DNA from: WRDF01 sp031552235
Lineage (GTDB): Bacteria > Bacteroidota > Bacteroidia > Bacteroidales > Rikenellaceae
Reading direction: 5' to 3'
Assembly: GCA_031552235.1 (NCBI GenBank)
Contig: JAVBMR010000011.1
Coordinates: 13,567 to 77,566 of the forward strand
Length of the DNA stretch: 64,000 nucleotides
Shown in pieces: positions 24,433-33,306 of this stretch. The notes below the pieces were generated by a model. The model did no database searches. It saw nothing but the letters and a program-made list of their open reading frames with translations, and was not told the DNA's origin. The translations under genes and the position numbers were made by a program. Every line of letters begins with the position of its first letter. Positions within the stretch are counted from its first letter, which is position 1.

Positions 24433-25527
24433 ATGAAAAAGATATTCCTTACCCTAATCATCGTATGCGTCGCCGGATTCGGCGCCGACGCTAAAAAACG
24501 TCCCGGCTCCGAGAACAAAGTAAAGAACATAATATTCCTGATCGGCGACGGAATGGGGCTTGCCCACGTAGCGGCCACCACTATATACAATAATTACCAA
24601 CCCCTTGCCATCGAACGCGCCGACTATATCGGGCTGCAAAAGACATATTCGGCCAACAACAGGGTCACGGACTCTGCCGCGTCGGGCACAGCCCTCGCCA
24701 CAGGTGTAAAGACCAACAACGGCGTGATAGGCCTCGACGCCAAAGGCAACCCGGCCGAGAGCATCCTTGAAAAAGCCTCGCGAGGCGGCCTGTCGACCGG
24801 CCTCGTGGCGACATACGCAGTCACGCACGCCACACCGGCTTCGTTCATCGGCCACGTAAAAGACCGCGGAATGGAAGAAGAAATAGCGACATACTTCCTC
24901 AAGACCGACATAGACGTCTTCCTGGGCGGCGGCCGCAAATACTTCGCCGACCGCAAAGACAAGCGCGACCTCACGAAAGACCTCGAAGCAAAAGGATACA
25001 CGATGATATACGACGTTGCGGATATTGCGTCGGTCGAAGCCAATAAGTTGGGCGGGCTGTTCGCCAGCGCCGGCATGGCCAAAATGCGCGACGGACGAGG
25101 CGACTACCTTCCCACTGCCACCGCCAAAGCCCTCGAAATCCTGAGCAAAAACAAAAAAGGCTTCTTCATCATGATCGAAGGCTCGATGATAGACGGCGGA
25201 GGCCACGCCAACGACATCCAGATGGTCGTGGACGAAACAATGGATTTCGACAAGGCCGTGAAAGTGGCGTTCGACTTTGCAGACAGGAACCCCGGCACGC
25301 TGGTGGTCGTAACAGCCGACCACGAAACGGGTGGCCTCACGCTCCCCTCCGGCAAACCCGACTTCTCGCTGCCCGACCAGGGCGTGCAGTACAAGTTCAG
25401 CACGGGCGGCCACACAGGCACATTCATCCCCATTTATGCTTACGGGGCGGGCGCGGGCAACTTCAGCGGCGTGATGGAGAATACCGACATCCCCAAGATA
25501 ATGGCGCGGCTACTGGGGGTGGAATAA
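24433..25527 (+). CDS. Alkaline phosphatase (PhoA family), secreted
   Basis: Hydrolyses phosphomonoesters in the periplasm. The 364 residues include a signal peptide of about 20 (MKKIFLTLIIVCVAGFGADA). The first metal ligand is Asp39 in FLIGDGMG, and the nucleophile is Ser81 in VTDSAASGTALATG. Further metal ligands sit in IEGSMIDGGGHAND, TADHETGG and STGGHTG. It is compact compared with E. coli PhoA but all catalytic segments are visible. It stands alone, with a GC-rich terminator downstream. A PiT phosphate transporter lies 15 kb away; no Pho box was identified. Confidence 0.95.
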   Translation: MKKIFLTLIIVCVAGFGADAKKRPGSENKVKNIIFLIGDGMGLAHVAATTIYNNYQPLAIERADYIGLQKTYSANNRVTDSAASGTALATGVKTNNGVIGLDAKGNPAESILEKASRGGLSTGLVATYAVTHATPASFIGHVKDRGMEEEIATYFLKTDIDVFLGGGRKYFADRKDKRDLTKDLEAKGYTMIYDVADIASVEANKLGGLFASAGMAKMRDGRGDYLPTATAKALEILSKNKKGFFIMIEGSMIDGGGHANDIQMVVDETMDFDKAVKVAFDFADRNPGTLVVVTADHETGGLTLPSGKPDFSLPDQGVQYKFSTGGHTGTFIPIYAYGAGAGNFSGVMENTDIPKIMARLLGVE

Positions 25528-25593
25528 CCTTTGTGAACCGCAAGCGAGATATGGCGCAGCCAGCCCCTCAATTAGCCGCTGCCAATAACGCAA

Positions 25594-25621
25594 AGCCCGC
25601 GCCTGTGCGCGGGCTTTTTTT
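25594..25621 (+). terminator. Terminator of the alkaline phosphatase gene
   Basis: AGCCCGCGC pairs with GCGCGGGCT over a CTGT loop, followed by six T. Confidence 0.92.
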
Positions 25622-25750
25622 GTTGCCGTGTATGACATGTGTGTACCGATTGGACATATGGGCGTGGCAACAAACTGACCCGGCGTTTTTGTTGATAACT
25701 TCCCGTCAGCAGGTACACGATTTGCCTGCGAAATTCGTTATTTTGCAGGT

Positions 25751-27019
25751 ATGAACGAAGCTGTGCTCGAAAAACTCAAAACGCTCGCCGAATCGGCGAA
25801 ATACGACGTGTCGTGCTCGTCGAGCGGAACCACGCGCAAGAACAAACCGGGGACGGTCGGCAGCGCGCACGGTTGGGGTATATGCCACAGTTTCACCGAG
25901 GACGGGCGGTGCGTGTCGCTGCTGAAGATAATGCTCACGAACGTCTGCATCTACGACTGCGCTTACTGCATAAACCGCCGCAGCAACGACATACGCCGGG
26001 CGACGTTCACGGTCGACGAACTCGTGACGCTCACCATAGAATTCTACCGCCGCAACTACATCGAAGGGCTGTTCCTCAGCTCCGGGGTCATAAACACCCC
26101 GGACTATACCATGGAACGTATGGTCAAGGTCGTCAAGGACCTGCGCACCATCCACCGTTACAACGGCTACATCCACATGAAGAGCATCCCCGGTGCCAGT
26201 CAGGAGCTTGTGGCCGAGGCCGGGCGGTATGCCGACAGGTTGAGCGTCAATATAGAGATACCATCGGAACAAAACCTGCGGATAATCGCGCCGGAAAAAG
26301 ATTACGCGAGCATATATAAACCGATGAGTTACATCTCTCAGGGGACGCTCGAAAGCGCCGAGGAACGCAAAAAGTTCAGGCATGCCCCAAGGTTCGCCCC
26401 GGCAGGCCAGAGCACGCAGATGATAGTGGGCGCCACCAACGAAAGCGACAAGGATATCCTCGCGCTCTCCACCGCACTATACACGCGCCCAAGCATGAAG
26501 CGTGTTTACTACTCAGGGTTCGTGCCGGTAAACGACTACGACCCGAGGCTGCCGGCCCTCAAGCAGCCCCCGCTGGTGCGCGAAAACAGGCTTTACCAAT
26601 CGGACTGGCTGATGCGGTTTTACGGTTTCAAGGCGGACGAGATCGCCGACGATGCCCACCCCAACCTCGACCTCGAAATAGACCCCAAGCTGTCGTGGGC
26701 TTTGAGGCACCCGGAAGCGTTCCCGGTGGACGTGAACAGGGCCGACTACGAAATGATCCTGCGTGTACCCGGCATAGGCGTGAAATCGGCGCAGCTCATA
26801 ATATCGTCGCGCAGGTTCGGGCGCATCACATCGCTGACGCTCAAGAAAATGGGCGTTGTGATGAAAAAAGCGCAGTACTTCATAACATGCGGCGAACTGG
26901 GCATACACCTGGGTGTGAACGAGATGCATCCAGACCTTGTGCGCAAAGTCCTCACGCAGAAAAAGCCCTCGCGGAAAGGCCCGGACGAGAGCCAGACCGC
27001 GCTGGTGTTTCCAGAGTGA
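25751..27019 (+). CDS. Putative DNA modification/repair radical SAM protein (TIGR03916 type)
   Basis: A protein of 422 residues. The radical SAM cluster is Cys66, Cys70 and Cys73 in NVCIYDCAYCINR. An extra Cys-rich N-terminus (SCSSSGTTR, GICHSF) precedes it. Near residue 335 there is a helix-hairpin-helix DNA-binding motif (VPGIGVKSAQLII), which explains the repair annotation of this family. It is encoded with its standard partner (27210-27971), a UDG-like protein, as in many Bacteroidota and Firmicutes. The reaction is not known. The pair is separated here by a 190-base gap holding part of a family E repeat. Confidence 0.88.
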   Translation: MNEAVLEKLKTLAESAKYDVSCSSSGTTRKNKPGTVGSAHGWGICHSFTEDGRCVSLLKIMLTNVCIYDCAYCINRRSNDIRRATFTVDELVTLTIEFYRRNYIEGLFLSSGVINTPDYTMERMVKVVKDLRTIHRYNGYIHMKSIPGASQELVAEAGRYADRLSVNIEIPSEQNLRIIAPEKDYASIYKPMSYISQGTLESAEERKKFRHAPRFAPAGQSTQMIVGATNESDKDILALSTALYTRPSMKRVYYSGFVPVNDYDPRLPALKQPPLVRENRLYQSDWLMRFYGFKADEIADDAHPNLDLEIDPKLSWALRHPEAFPVDVNRADYEMILRVPGIGVKSAQLIISSRRFGRITSLTLKKMGVVMKKAQYFITCGELGIHLGVNEMHPDLVRKVLTQKKPSRKGPDESQTALVFPE

Positions 27020-27028
27020 TAGTAATAG

Positions 27029-27180
27029 TTACTTTTTGGTGGGCAAAAAGTAACCAAAAACCCACCGCCCGTCACCGTCGCCTAAGTTTCTCTTGCGAGC
27101 TTCCCTCGTTACACGGTAACTTCGGGTGATCTCGCATCGAAACTCTTAACGGCTCCGCTGAGAGGGCGGGATTATTCAGT
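27029..27180 (+). repeat. Family E-type repeat, divergent copy
   Basis: GTTACTTTTT and AAAAAGTAACCAAAAA form an inverted repeat around TGGTGGGC, as at 31515 and 53013. It is followed by a segment not shared with the other copies (CTTGCGAGCTTCCCTCG, TCTTAACGGCTCCGCTG). It lies between the two genes of the repair pair. Confidence 0.5.
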
Positions 27181-27209
27181 CTTATTATGGATAGCCAAAC
27201 ACTAATACA

Positions 27210-27971
27210 ATGACTGTTTTCAGATACGATAAAACTTTCGAGGGGCTGCTTACGGCCGTTTTTGACGCGTATGTGCGCAGGGAGTTCCCCGATACGCTCA
27301 TAGGCGAAGGCGAGCCGGAACCGATGTTCTCGGACGGGGCATACGCGGTCTGTTCGGACAGGGAAAAATCGAACAGGGTCTGGAAATCGCTCCGAAACAA
27401 AACAGACGCACGGACCCGGAATATGCTTTTACATGTATGGCTCTCGGAAGAGGCCGGAAGCGACGAACTGATATTCAGATACATCCGCAAGACTTTCGAT
27501 TCTCCCCACCCAATTGCCGAAAACTTTGCCGACCCCGACATACTCGAAATCAAGCAGATCGCCATGAAAGTCGCGCGCGAAGGAGAGCATGTGCGGCAGT
27601 TCATCAGGTTCCAGAAAGGCGGCGACGGGACGTTCTTTGCCCCCACAGCTCCGAAGTACAACGCCCTGCCCCTTGCCGTCAACTACCTGAAAGACAGATT
27701 CGCCGACCAGAAATGGCTCGTATACGACACCCGGCGGCATTACGGATACTATTACGACCTGGAAAAAGTGCAGGAAGTGACCATGGAAGACGACGCGCAC
27801 CTGCTCGGCGGCAAGTTGGACGAAGCGCTGCTGTCGGAAGACGAGAAACTTTTCCAGGAGATGTGGCGCAGCTATTTCAAAGCGCTCACGATAAAAGAGC
27901 GCATAAACCCCAAACTGCACCGCCAGCACATGCCGCAAAGGTTCTGGAAATACCTCACGGAAAAACAATGA
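27210..27971 (+). CDS. TIGR03915 family putative DNA repair protein (UDG-linked)
   Basis: A protein of 253 residues, partner of the radical SAM protein upstream. The N-terminal region (VFRYDKTFEGLLTAVFDAY) and the central RFQKGGDGTFFAPTAPKYNALP match the TIGR03915/DUF4130 family, often fused to or encoded with uracil-DNA glycosylase domains. The C-terminus (KLHRQHMPQRFWKYLTEKQ) is the family's usual end. No separate glycosylase domain follows, so this is the short form. A role in a nucleic-acid repair or modification reaction with the radical SAM enzyme is inferred from conserved pairing. Confidence 0.85.
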   Translation: MTVFRYDKTFEGLLTAVFDAYVRREFPDTLIGEGEPEPMFSDGAYAVCSDREKSNRVWKSLRNKTDARTRNMLLHVWLSEEAGSDELIFRYIRKTFDSPHPIAENFADPDILEIKQIAMKVAREGEHVRQFIRFQKGGDGTFFAPTAPKYNALPLAVNYLKDRFADQKWLVYDTRRHYGYYYDLEKVQEVTMEDDAHLLGGKLDEALLSEDEKLFQEMWRSYFKALTIKERINPKLHRQHMPQRFWKYLTEKQ

Positions 27972-27981
27972 TACGTAAACT

Positions 27982-28758
27982 ATGAATTACGATAAATTAA
28001 ACTCGATACTTGGATTTTCGGATGAAACCATCGAAAAAATAAAAGATTTCTTCAATGCGGTTTCACGGTTAAATATCAAATTGTCGAAGGATGAAAAGGC
28101 ACTGTGCCGTTCGATCGGAATCGACGACCACTCGGCATCCATAATAAAGTCGTGTAACGTTTCTGAAATCACGAAGTTGCCACAATGCGACCAATACGGC
28201 AAAATGGATTTCGACAACACGGCCGATGGAATTTGTGCGTTTTATGTCGGGAAGCACGCGGAATGTACGGATGAAATTCATCGCGTGATTTATAGAAATA
28301 AACTGACGTATTTTAAAAAGGGATACAATCTGTTCTACTTCGAAGGCGATCAATACAGAGAATACTATATGGCCCTGGCAAAAGGTAAAACAGACATCGA
28401 TATTTTGAAATGGAGCCAGACCAACGGAATTAACCACGGTATCGACAATTCGGATTTGACGGCGAAAATAAAAGAATGGCGGCAAAAATACGATTTTGTG
28501 CTTTGGGGCTGCGGCAGGGACTGGCTGCAACTGTTTTTCATACACGAACAACCCAAATATGATTTTCAGTTGGGTGTTTCAAATAAAAAGTATCGCGAGA
28601 AACACAAAATGTGGGAAGAACGCACACCAAAGTTTAAGAAATTTGCCGATGAAGTTGCCGAATTCTGCCCCGATCTACTGACGCAGGTCTATGGCAGCAA
28701 AAAGAAACTTATCGAAGGGATGCAGCAAATAAACGGCGTCTATTTATGGTGGGATTAA
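27982..28758 (+). CDS. DUF4253 domain-containing protein
   Basis: A protein of 258 residues whose C-terminal 130 or so match DUF4253: DIDILKWSQTNGINHGIDN, KIKEWRQKYDFVLWGCGRDW, EVAEFCPDLLTQVYGSKKKL, and the terminal YLWWD. The N-terminal half is not recognised. Codon use is distinctly more A/T-rich than the flanking genes (many AAA, AAT, ATT, TTT), which suggests recent acquisition. The family is of unknown function and turns up in accessory regions, sometimes as immunity-like proteins; no toxin partner is visible. It starts 10 bases after the repair pair. Confidence 0.8.
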   Translation: MNYDKLNSILGFSDETIEKIKDFFNAVSRLNIKLSKDEKALCRSIGIDDHSASIIKSCNVSEITKLPQCDQYGKMDFDNTADGICAFYVGKHAECTDEIHRVIYRNKLTYFKKGYNLFYFEGDQYREYYMALAKGKTDIDILKWSQTNGINHGIDNSDLTAKIKEWRQKYDFVLWGCGRDWLQLFFIHEQPKYDFQLGVSNKKYREKHKMWEERTPKFKKFADEVAEFCPDLLTQVYGSKKKLIEGMQQINGVYLWWD

Positions 28759-28813
28759 AAAATTAAAAAGCAATTATCTAACAGCATACCCACGGATAAT
28801 CGGGATAAATAAT

Positions 28814-28821
28814 TAACTTTG
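28814..28821 (+). promoter_or_regulatory. Minus-7 box TAACTTTG of the small membrane protein gene
   Basis: TAnnTTTG match 24 bases before the ATG at 28846. It argues against the longer frame that would begin inside the box. Confidence 0.5.
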
Positions 28822-28845
28822 CCGGTACTTTCAAAAAGCGATGAC

Positions 28846-29295
28846 ATGGGTCGAAAACTCCTGATAACCGGAGCAATATTGAACTTCATAATAGCTGCCG
28901 GACACATCGCGGCCCTGTTCTTCCTGGACAGGGCATTCCATCTCGCCGGGCTATACCCATACATGGAACAACACGCCGACGTACCAGACTGGGTAAATTA
29001 CGCGGCAACGGCAACAGTGACAATATTGTTTATCCTCATGGGGCTTTACGGGCTGTCTGGAGCGCGGGTCATCAGAAAACTGCCGCTCCTCAAACCGGGG
29101 ATAGGGTTGATAACGACTGTCTGCATAGCACGCGGGGTACTCGGCCTTGCATACGAAATACTCAGCGAAAAACAGTTGCTGAGCGGAGTCGTGTTCTCGT
29201 CCGTCGCACTCTTCATTGGCTTATGCTACTTTGCCGGAGGTGCTTGGAGGTGGCACGGCAAAGGGCGCCCAAAATACTACAACACACAGGAATAA
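28846..29295 (+). CDS. Small integral membrane protein, four helices
   Basis: A protein of 149 residues starting MGRKLLITGAILNF. Hydrophobic segments lie at about 5-25, 51-71, 83-103 and 113-134. Short charged loops and a basic C-terminus suggest both ends are cytoplasmic. No motif points to a function, and I do not recognise a named family beyond small DUF-type membrane proteins. Followed by fumC after 23 bases, so probably co-transcribed with it. Confidence 0.7.
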   Translation: MGRKLLITGAILNFIIAAGHIAALFFLDRAFHLAGLYPYMEQHADVPDWVNYAATATVTILFILMGLYGLSGARVIRKLPLLKPGIGLITTVCIARGVLGLAYEILSEKQLLSGVVFSSVALFIGLCYFAGGAWRWHGKGRPKYYNTQE

Positions 29296-29318
29296 CGAAT
29301 CTTAAATATAAACAGGCA

Positions 29319-30719
29319 ATGGAATACAGGATCGAAAAAGACACAATGGGCCAGGTGGAAGTGCCGGCAGACGCATATTACGGAGCGCAGACGCAAAGGA
29401 GCGTCGGCAACTTCAAAATAGCCCGCGACACCAACAGGATGCCGATCGAAGTGATACGCGCGTTCGCATACCTCAAGAAAGCCGCCGCGCTCGCGAACCT
29501 CGATGCAGGAGTTCTGAGCAAAGAAAAATGCGACCTCATAGGGCAGGTATGCGACGAGATACTCGAAAGCAAGCTGGACGACCAGTTTCCCCTCGTGGTG
29601 TGGCAGACCGGCAGCGGCACGCAGTCGAACATGAATGTGAACGAAGTCGTGGCATACCGCGGGCATGTCCTGCACGGAGGAAAGCTCGCCGATAAGGAGA
29701 AGTTCCTCAACCCGAACGACGACGTGAACAAGTCGCAGTCGTCGAACGACACATTCCCCACCGCCATGCATATCGCGGCATATAAAATGCTGGCCGAGAT
29801 CACGATTCCAGGCATCAAGAAACTGCGCGACACGCTCGACAAAAAGAGCAAGGAGTATATGCACATCGTGAAGATCGGCCGCACGCACTTTATGGACGCA
29901 ACGCCGCTTACCCTTGGTCAGGAATTCTCGGGATACGTGTCGCAGTTAGACCACGCCCTCAAGGCAATCAATAACTCGCTCGCACATATTTCGGAACTTG
30001 CGCTCGGCGGGACTGCGGTTGGCACCGGCATAAACACACCTGAAAACTATGACGTTAACGTAGCCAAGCACATAGCCGCGCTCACCGGCCTGCCGTTCAT
30101 CACCGCCCCCAACAAATTCGAATCGCTGGCAAGCCACGACGCCATCGTCGAAGCGCACGGCGCGCTCAAAACCGCTGCCGTGAGCCTTATGAAAATAGGC
30201 AACGACATCCGCATGCTCGGATCGGGCCCGCGCGCCGGGATCGGCGAGCTTCAGCTGCCGGAAAACGAACCGGGATCGTCGATCATGCCGGGAAAAGTGA
30301 ACCCCACGCAGTGCGAAGCGCTCACCATGATCGCCGCCCAGGTAATGGGCAACGACGTGGCGATATCGGTGGGCGGCTCGATGGGACAGTTCGAGCTGAA
30401 CGTCTTCAAACCAATGATAATCTATAACTTCCTGCACTCGGCGCGCCTCATAGGCGAAGGCTGCATGAGCTTCGAGGAACACTGCGCCGCAGGGCTCTAC
30501 CCCATCGAGGTGAACATCAAGAACCATGTGGACAACTCGCTGATGCTCGTTACATCCCTCAACACCAAGATCGGTTACTACAAAGCCGCCGAGATAGCCC
30601 AGAAAGCGCACAAGGAACATACCACGCTCAAAGAAGCGGCTGTGGCTACGGGATACCTCACCGCCGCGGAATTCGACGAGTGGGTCGTGCCGGCGAAAAT
30701 GGTCGGCAAGATAAAATAA
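29319..30719 (+). CDS. fumC: Class II fumarate hydratase
   Basis: Interconverts fumarate and malate in the TCA cycle; oxygen-stable and iron-free. The 466 residues start at MEYRIEKDTMG (29319); the open frame upstream overlaps the preceding gene and is not used. The superfamily signature is GSSIMPGKVNPTQ at about residue 317. The substrate-site words SGTQSNMNVNE, SSNDTFPTAMH and GRTHFMDATPLTLGQEF are all present. The same superfamily contains aspartase and argininosuccinate lyase, but this set of motifs is FumC. The L,D-transpeptidase gene follows after 15 bases. Confidence 0.95.
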   Translation: MEYRIEKDTMGQVEVPADAYYGAQTQRSVGNFKIARDTNRMPIEVIRAFAYLKKAAALANLDAGVLSKEKCDLIGQVCDEILESKLDDQFPLVVWQTGSGTQSNMNVNEVVAYRGHVLHGGKLADKEKFLNPNDDVNKSQSSNDTFPTAMHIAAYKMLAEITIPGIKKLRDTLDKKSKEYMHIVKIGRTHFMDATPLTLGQEFSGYVSQLDHALKAINNSLAHISELALGGTAVGTGINTPENYDVNVAKHIAALTGLPFITAPNKFESLASHDAIVEAHGALKTAAVSLMKIGNDIRMLGSGPRAGIGELQLPENEPGSSIMPGKVNPTQCEALTMIAAQVMGNDVAISVGGSMGQFELNVFKPMIIYNFLHSARLIGEGCMSFEEHCAAGLYPIEVNIKNHVDNSLMLVTSLNTKIGYYKAAEIAQKAHKEHTTLKEAAVATGYLTAAEFDEWVVPAKMVGKIK

Positions 30720-30734
30720 TTGCGGACGGGCCTT

Positions 30735-31481
30735 ATGAAGAAAGGCATTCTGATGTCACTGTTTATGTTTTGTGCCGGGGCGGCAGCCCCGGCACAGGAC
30801 TTTATGGACCAGCAGAAACGCTACCAAAGGGTACGCGAAGCATACGAGCAAAAAGGCGAAAAGGTTGGGACGCTGTTATCGGCCAAAGGTATCGGACTGG
30901 AAAATGTAAACGTCTTATTCGTCGCCTACAAAGCCGAGAAAAAGCTGGAAGTGTGGGCGAAGAAGAAAACCGATGCCGCCTATGGCAAGTTGACCGAATA
31001 CTCCGTTTGCAGAAGCTCCGGGCAGCTTGGCCCGAAACGAAAAAAGGGCGACAGGCAAGTGCCGGAAGGGTTTTACCACATAGACCGATTCAATCCGGCG
31101 AGCTCATACCACCTCTCTTTGGGCATCAACTATCCCAACAGTGCCGACAAAATCAGGAGCGGCGCAAACGACCCCGGCGGCGACATATTCATTCACGGGG
31201 CATGCGTCACCATCGGGTGTCTCCCCATGACCGACGACAAGATCAAAGAAATCTACATCCTTGCCGTATCGGCCAGAAACAACGGCCAGAGCAAGATCCC
31301 TGTCTATATCTTTCCGTTCCGTATGGACGAGGCGAACATGAAGAAATACGCCGCGGCATACAGCGAAGACGAAGAGTTGCTGAAATTCTGGGGATCGCTG
31401 AAAAAAGGGTACGACCTGTTCACGCGCGACAAAAAGGAACTCCGAGTGCAGATAACAAGCCAAGGAGCATATTCTTTTTAA
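30735..31481 (+). CDS. L,D-transpeptidase family protein (YkuD)
   Basis: A protein of 248 residues starting MKKGILMSL (30735), with a signal peptide of about 20 and cleavage near PAQ-DF. The catalytic region is IFIHGACVTIGCLPM, with His154 and Cys162; an additional Cys157 lies between them. The short C-terminal extension contains YDLFTRDKKELRV. Enzymes of this family cross-link peptidoglycan or act as murein endopeptidase-like factors; those with the VPEGFYHID motif are common in Bacteroidota. It differs from the YkuD_2 enzyme encoded at 17513. It follows fumC closely. Confidence 0.88.
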   Translation: MKKGILMSLFMFCAGAAAPAQDFMDQQKRYQRVREAYEQKGEKVGTLLSAKGIGLENVNVLFVAYKAEKKLEVWAKKKTDAAYGKLTEYSVCRSSGQLGPKRKKGDRQVPEGFYHIDRFNPASSYHLSLGINYPNSADKIRSGANDPGGDIFIHGACVTIGCLPMTDDKIKEIYILAVSARNNGQSKIPVYIFPFRMDEANMKKYAAAYSEDEELLKFWGSLKKGYDLFTRDKKELRVQITSQGAYSF

Positions 31482-31514
31482 GTACTATATATGCGTATAA
31501 CAGTCATTTTTGCT

Positions 31515-31720
31515 TGTTACTTTTTACTATTAAATTCTTTTCCTCCTTGTCGCTCGGCTTTGAAAACAAGTTTTCAGGCTCTCACTCCTGCGTCGGTTGC
31601 CGTAAAAAGTAACCAAAAAGGTCTGGAAAATAATCCTCACCTCACGTAAGACTCCTCCCTTTTAGTCGGGTTTCGCCCGTCTAACGGTCGTCGGACACCG
31701 TACATCTTGGCTTATTTTCG
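31515..31720 (+). repeat. Interspersed repeat, family E, long copy
   Basis: About 205 bases. GTTACTTTTT at the left pairs with AAAAAGTAACCAAAAA in the middle. The right part (CGTAAGACTCCTCCC, TCTAACGGTCGTCGGACACC, CTTATTTTC) is nearly identical to 53090-53150. This copy has an extra inner segment of about 70 bases. No coding potential seen. Confidence 0.75.
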
Positions 31721-31743
31721 TCCCGAATAACCGGAACCGGGCA

Positions 31744-32016
31744 CTATTTATTCCAGCGCTTCAGCGTCATCAAGTACTGCGGGAACACTATGCGGGCCTC
31801 CTCCATGGTATATTTCACGGGCGAATCCCTATTGAATTCGTCAAGGAACTGAAGGTTTGTCCCGACCATTTCATCGAGCGTCATGTCGGCAGTGAAAGCG
31901 CCGTCCTTATAGCAATAAACACAATAATCGCGGCTCGGGGAGCCGTCTTTCTCCTTTCCGAAGTGAGCCGGCTCGGTCATAGGCATACCGCAACTCTGGC
32001 AAATCAACGTTTCCAT
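31744..32016 (-). CDS. Putative zinc-ribbon protein
   Basis: A protein of 90 residues. Four Cys in two pairs, CQSCGMPM near the N-terminus and YCVYCYKDG at about 32-40, give a zinc-ribbon of the zf-ribbon_2 type (putative zinc ribbon, PF12674). The rest is helical. Small proteins of this family are common in Bacteroidota and Firmicutes, and none has a defined role. It follows the AI-2E transporter gene by four bases on the same strand and is probably co-transcribed with it. Confidence 0.85.
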   Translation of the reverse strand: METLICQSCGMPMTEPAHFGKEKDGSPSRDYCVYCYKDGAFTADMTLDEMVGTNLQFLDEFNRDSPVKYTMEEARIVFPQYLMTLKRWNK

Positions 32017-32020
32017 AATA

Positions 32021-33151
32021 TTATTTCTCTTTTAATTGGGGGTTATCGGTTTCGTTCTGTGCCGCCTTTCTGGAGATACCTTTAAACCCTTTTTTCTTTT
32101 TCGACCCGGTAACACACGCCACATCGGGGCTTTCCGGATCGATCAAACCGTATTCGATATAATATATCTTTATCAGCAGCAGAAATCCCGAAATCAACAA
32201 CGGTCCGAAAATAATACCCCAGAAACCAAACAGGGGGATACCGATTATTACCCCGAAAACAACTATCAACGGATGTGTATGGGCGTACTTGCCAAGCAAA
32301 ACAATGCGTATCACATTATCGGTATTGGCAATTATGATCATACCATAGGCAACAATGAATATTCCCAATCCCAAATGGCCTGTCGCGACAAAATATATCG
32401 CTATCGGAACAAAGACCAAAGCCGTGCCGACCAAAGGAATAAGCCCGCAAATGGCCGTCACAAAACCCCAGAACAGATAGCTGTCGAGGCCCACGATATA
32501 ATAAAGCAAACTCGAAACTACCGCCTGCCCCACCAATATCACAGGAATACCCACGGCGTTGCTGTAGATCATATTCTTTATCTCGCGCTTGAGCATCGCC
32601 AGACTCTGACCGGTAAAAGGAGAGTAAGCCAAAATTTTGCATTCCATCTGGCGGCCACCGGCAAGCATGAAATAAAGCACCAGCAGCATCATGAACGTAT
32701 TGGCCACAAAACTGTATGTCGTATTGAATATGGAACTCAAAAAACCGGAGATCAACCCCTCGGAACGGGTTATCATTTCAGGCCCGATCATGTGGAAACC
32801 GACAAAATCATTTATCTGTGCAACAGCCGTTGTAATGCTGTCCTTGACCCGAACGGCATCTATATCAGGGATCTGGGTCATAATGACCTTGGTGGTCCAC
32901 CATCCGAACGCGCAAAGGATAAGCGAACATAAGACCGTAATCGCCAATGCCGCAAGCCACCGTTTCCAATGATATTTCTCGACAAGACGAAACTGAAGGG
33001 TGCGGAAAACCATGTAAAGCGTTATCGCCCCCAGCAAAGACCCCAGAAAGAACATTAACTGGTCGAAAAGCACCCAGGCCATGACAAGCAATACCAAAAT
33101 AAACAGTACCTGCCTGAAAAACGAATTGTAATTTTCCTTAGAAACAACCAT
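32021..33151 (-). CDS. AI-2E family transporter
   Basis: A membrane protein of 376 residues with about eight hydrophobic segments. Two N-terminal helices (15-32, 62-85) and a region of four to five helices at about 150-330 include the family signature GLIPLVGTALVFVPIAIY and GIPLFGFWGIIFGPLLI. The family name comes from E. coli TqsA, but members also export other compounds or act as Na+/H+ antiporters, so the substrate is open. The hydrophilic, Lys-rich C-terminus is cytoplasmic. The zinc-ribbon gene lies four bases downstream. Confidence 0.9.
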   Translation of the reverse strand: MVVSKENYNSFFRQVLFILVLLVMAWVLFDQLMFFLGSLLGAITLYMVFRTLQFRLVEKYHWKRWLAALAITVLCSLILCAFGWWTTKVIMTQIPDIDAVRVKDSITTAVAQINDFVGFHMIGPEMITRSEGLISGFLSSIFNTTYSFVANTFMMLLVLYFMLAGGRQMECKILAYSPFTGQSLAMLKREIKNMIYSNAVGIPVILVGQAVVSSLLYYIVGLDSYLFWGFVTAICGLIPLVGTALVFVPIAIYFVATGHLGLGIFIVAYGMIIIANTDNVIRIVLLGKYAHTHPLIVVFGVIIGIPLFGFWGIIFGPLLISGFLLLIKIYYIEYGLIDPESPDVACVTGSKKKKGFKGISRKAAQNETDNPQLKEK

Positions 33152-33306
33152 GTTTATATCTCCCTATTATACCGATTTAAATTTAGCAAAATATAAACAC
33201 AAAATTACGGCCAATCTCAAACTTAATACGAAAAAATTAACCGTTCCTGTTGCAAAAAGAAAAATCCCGTGGTTTGGCAGTGGCGGCGGAATGATGTGGT
33301 GGCGGG

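Noticed and set aside
24454..25413. 319-codon open frame opposite the alkaline phosphatase
   Set aside because: Product is His/Val/Phe-rich as expected for the complement of a coding strand; the phosphatase motifs are on the other strand.
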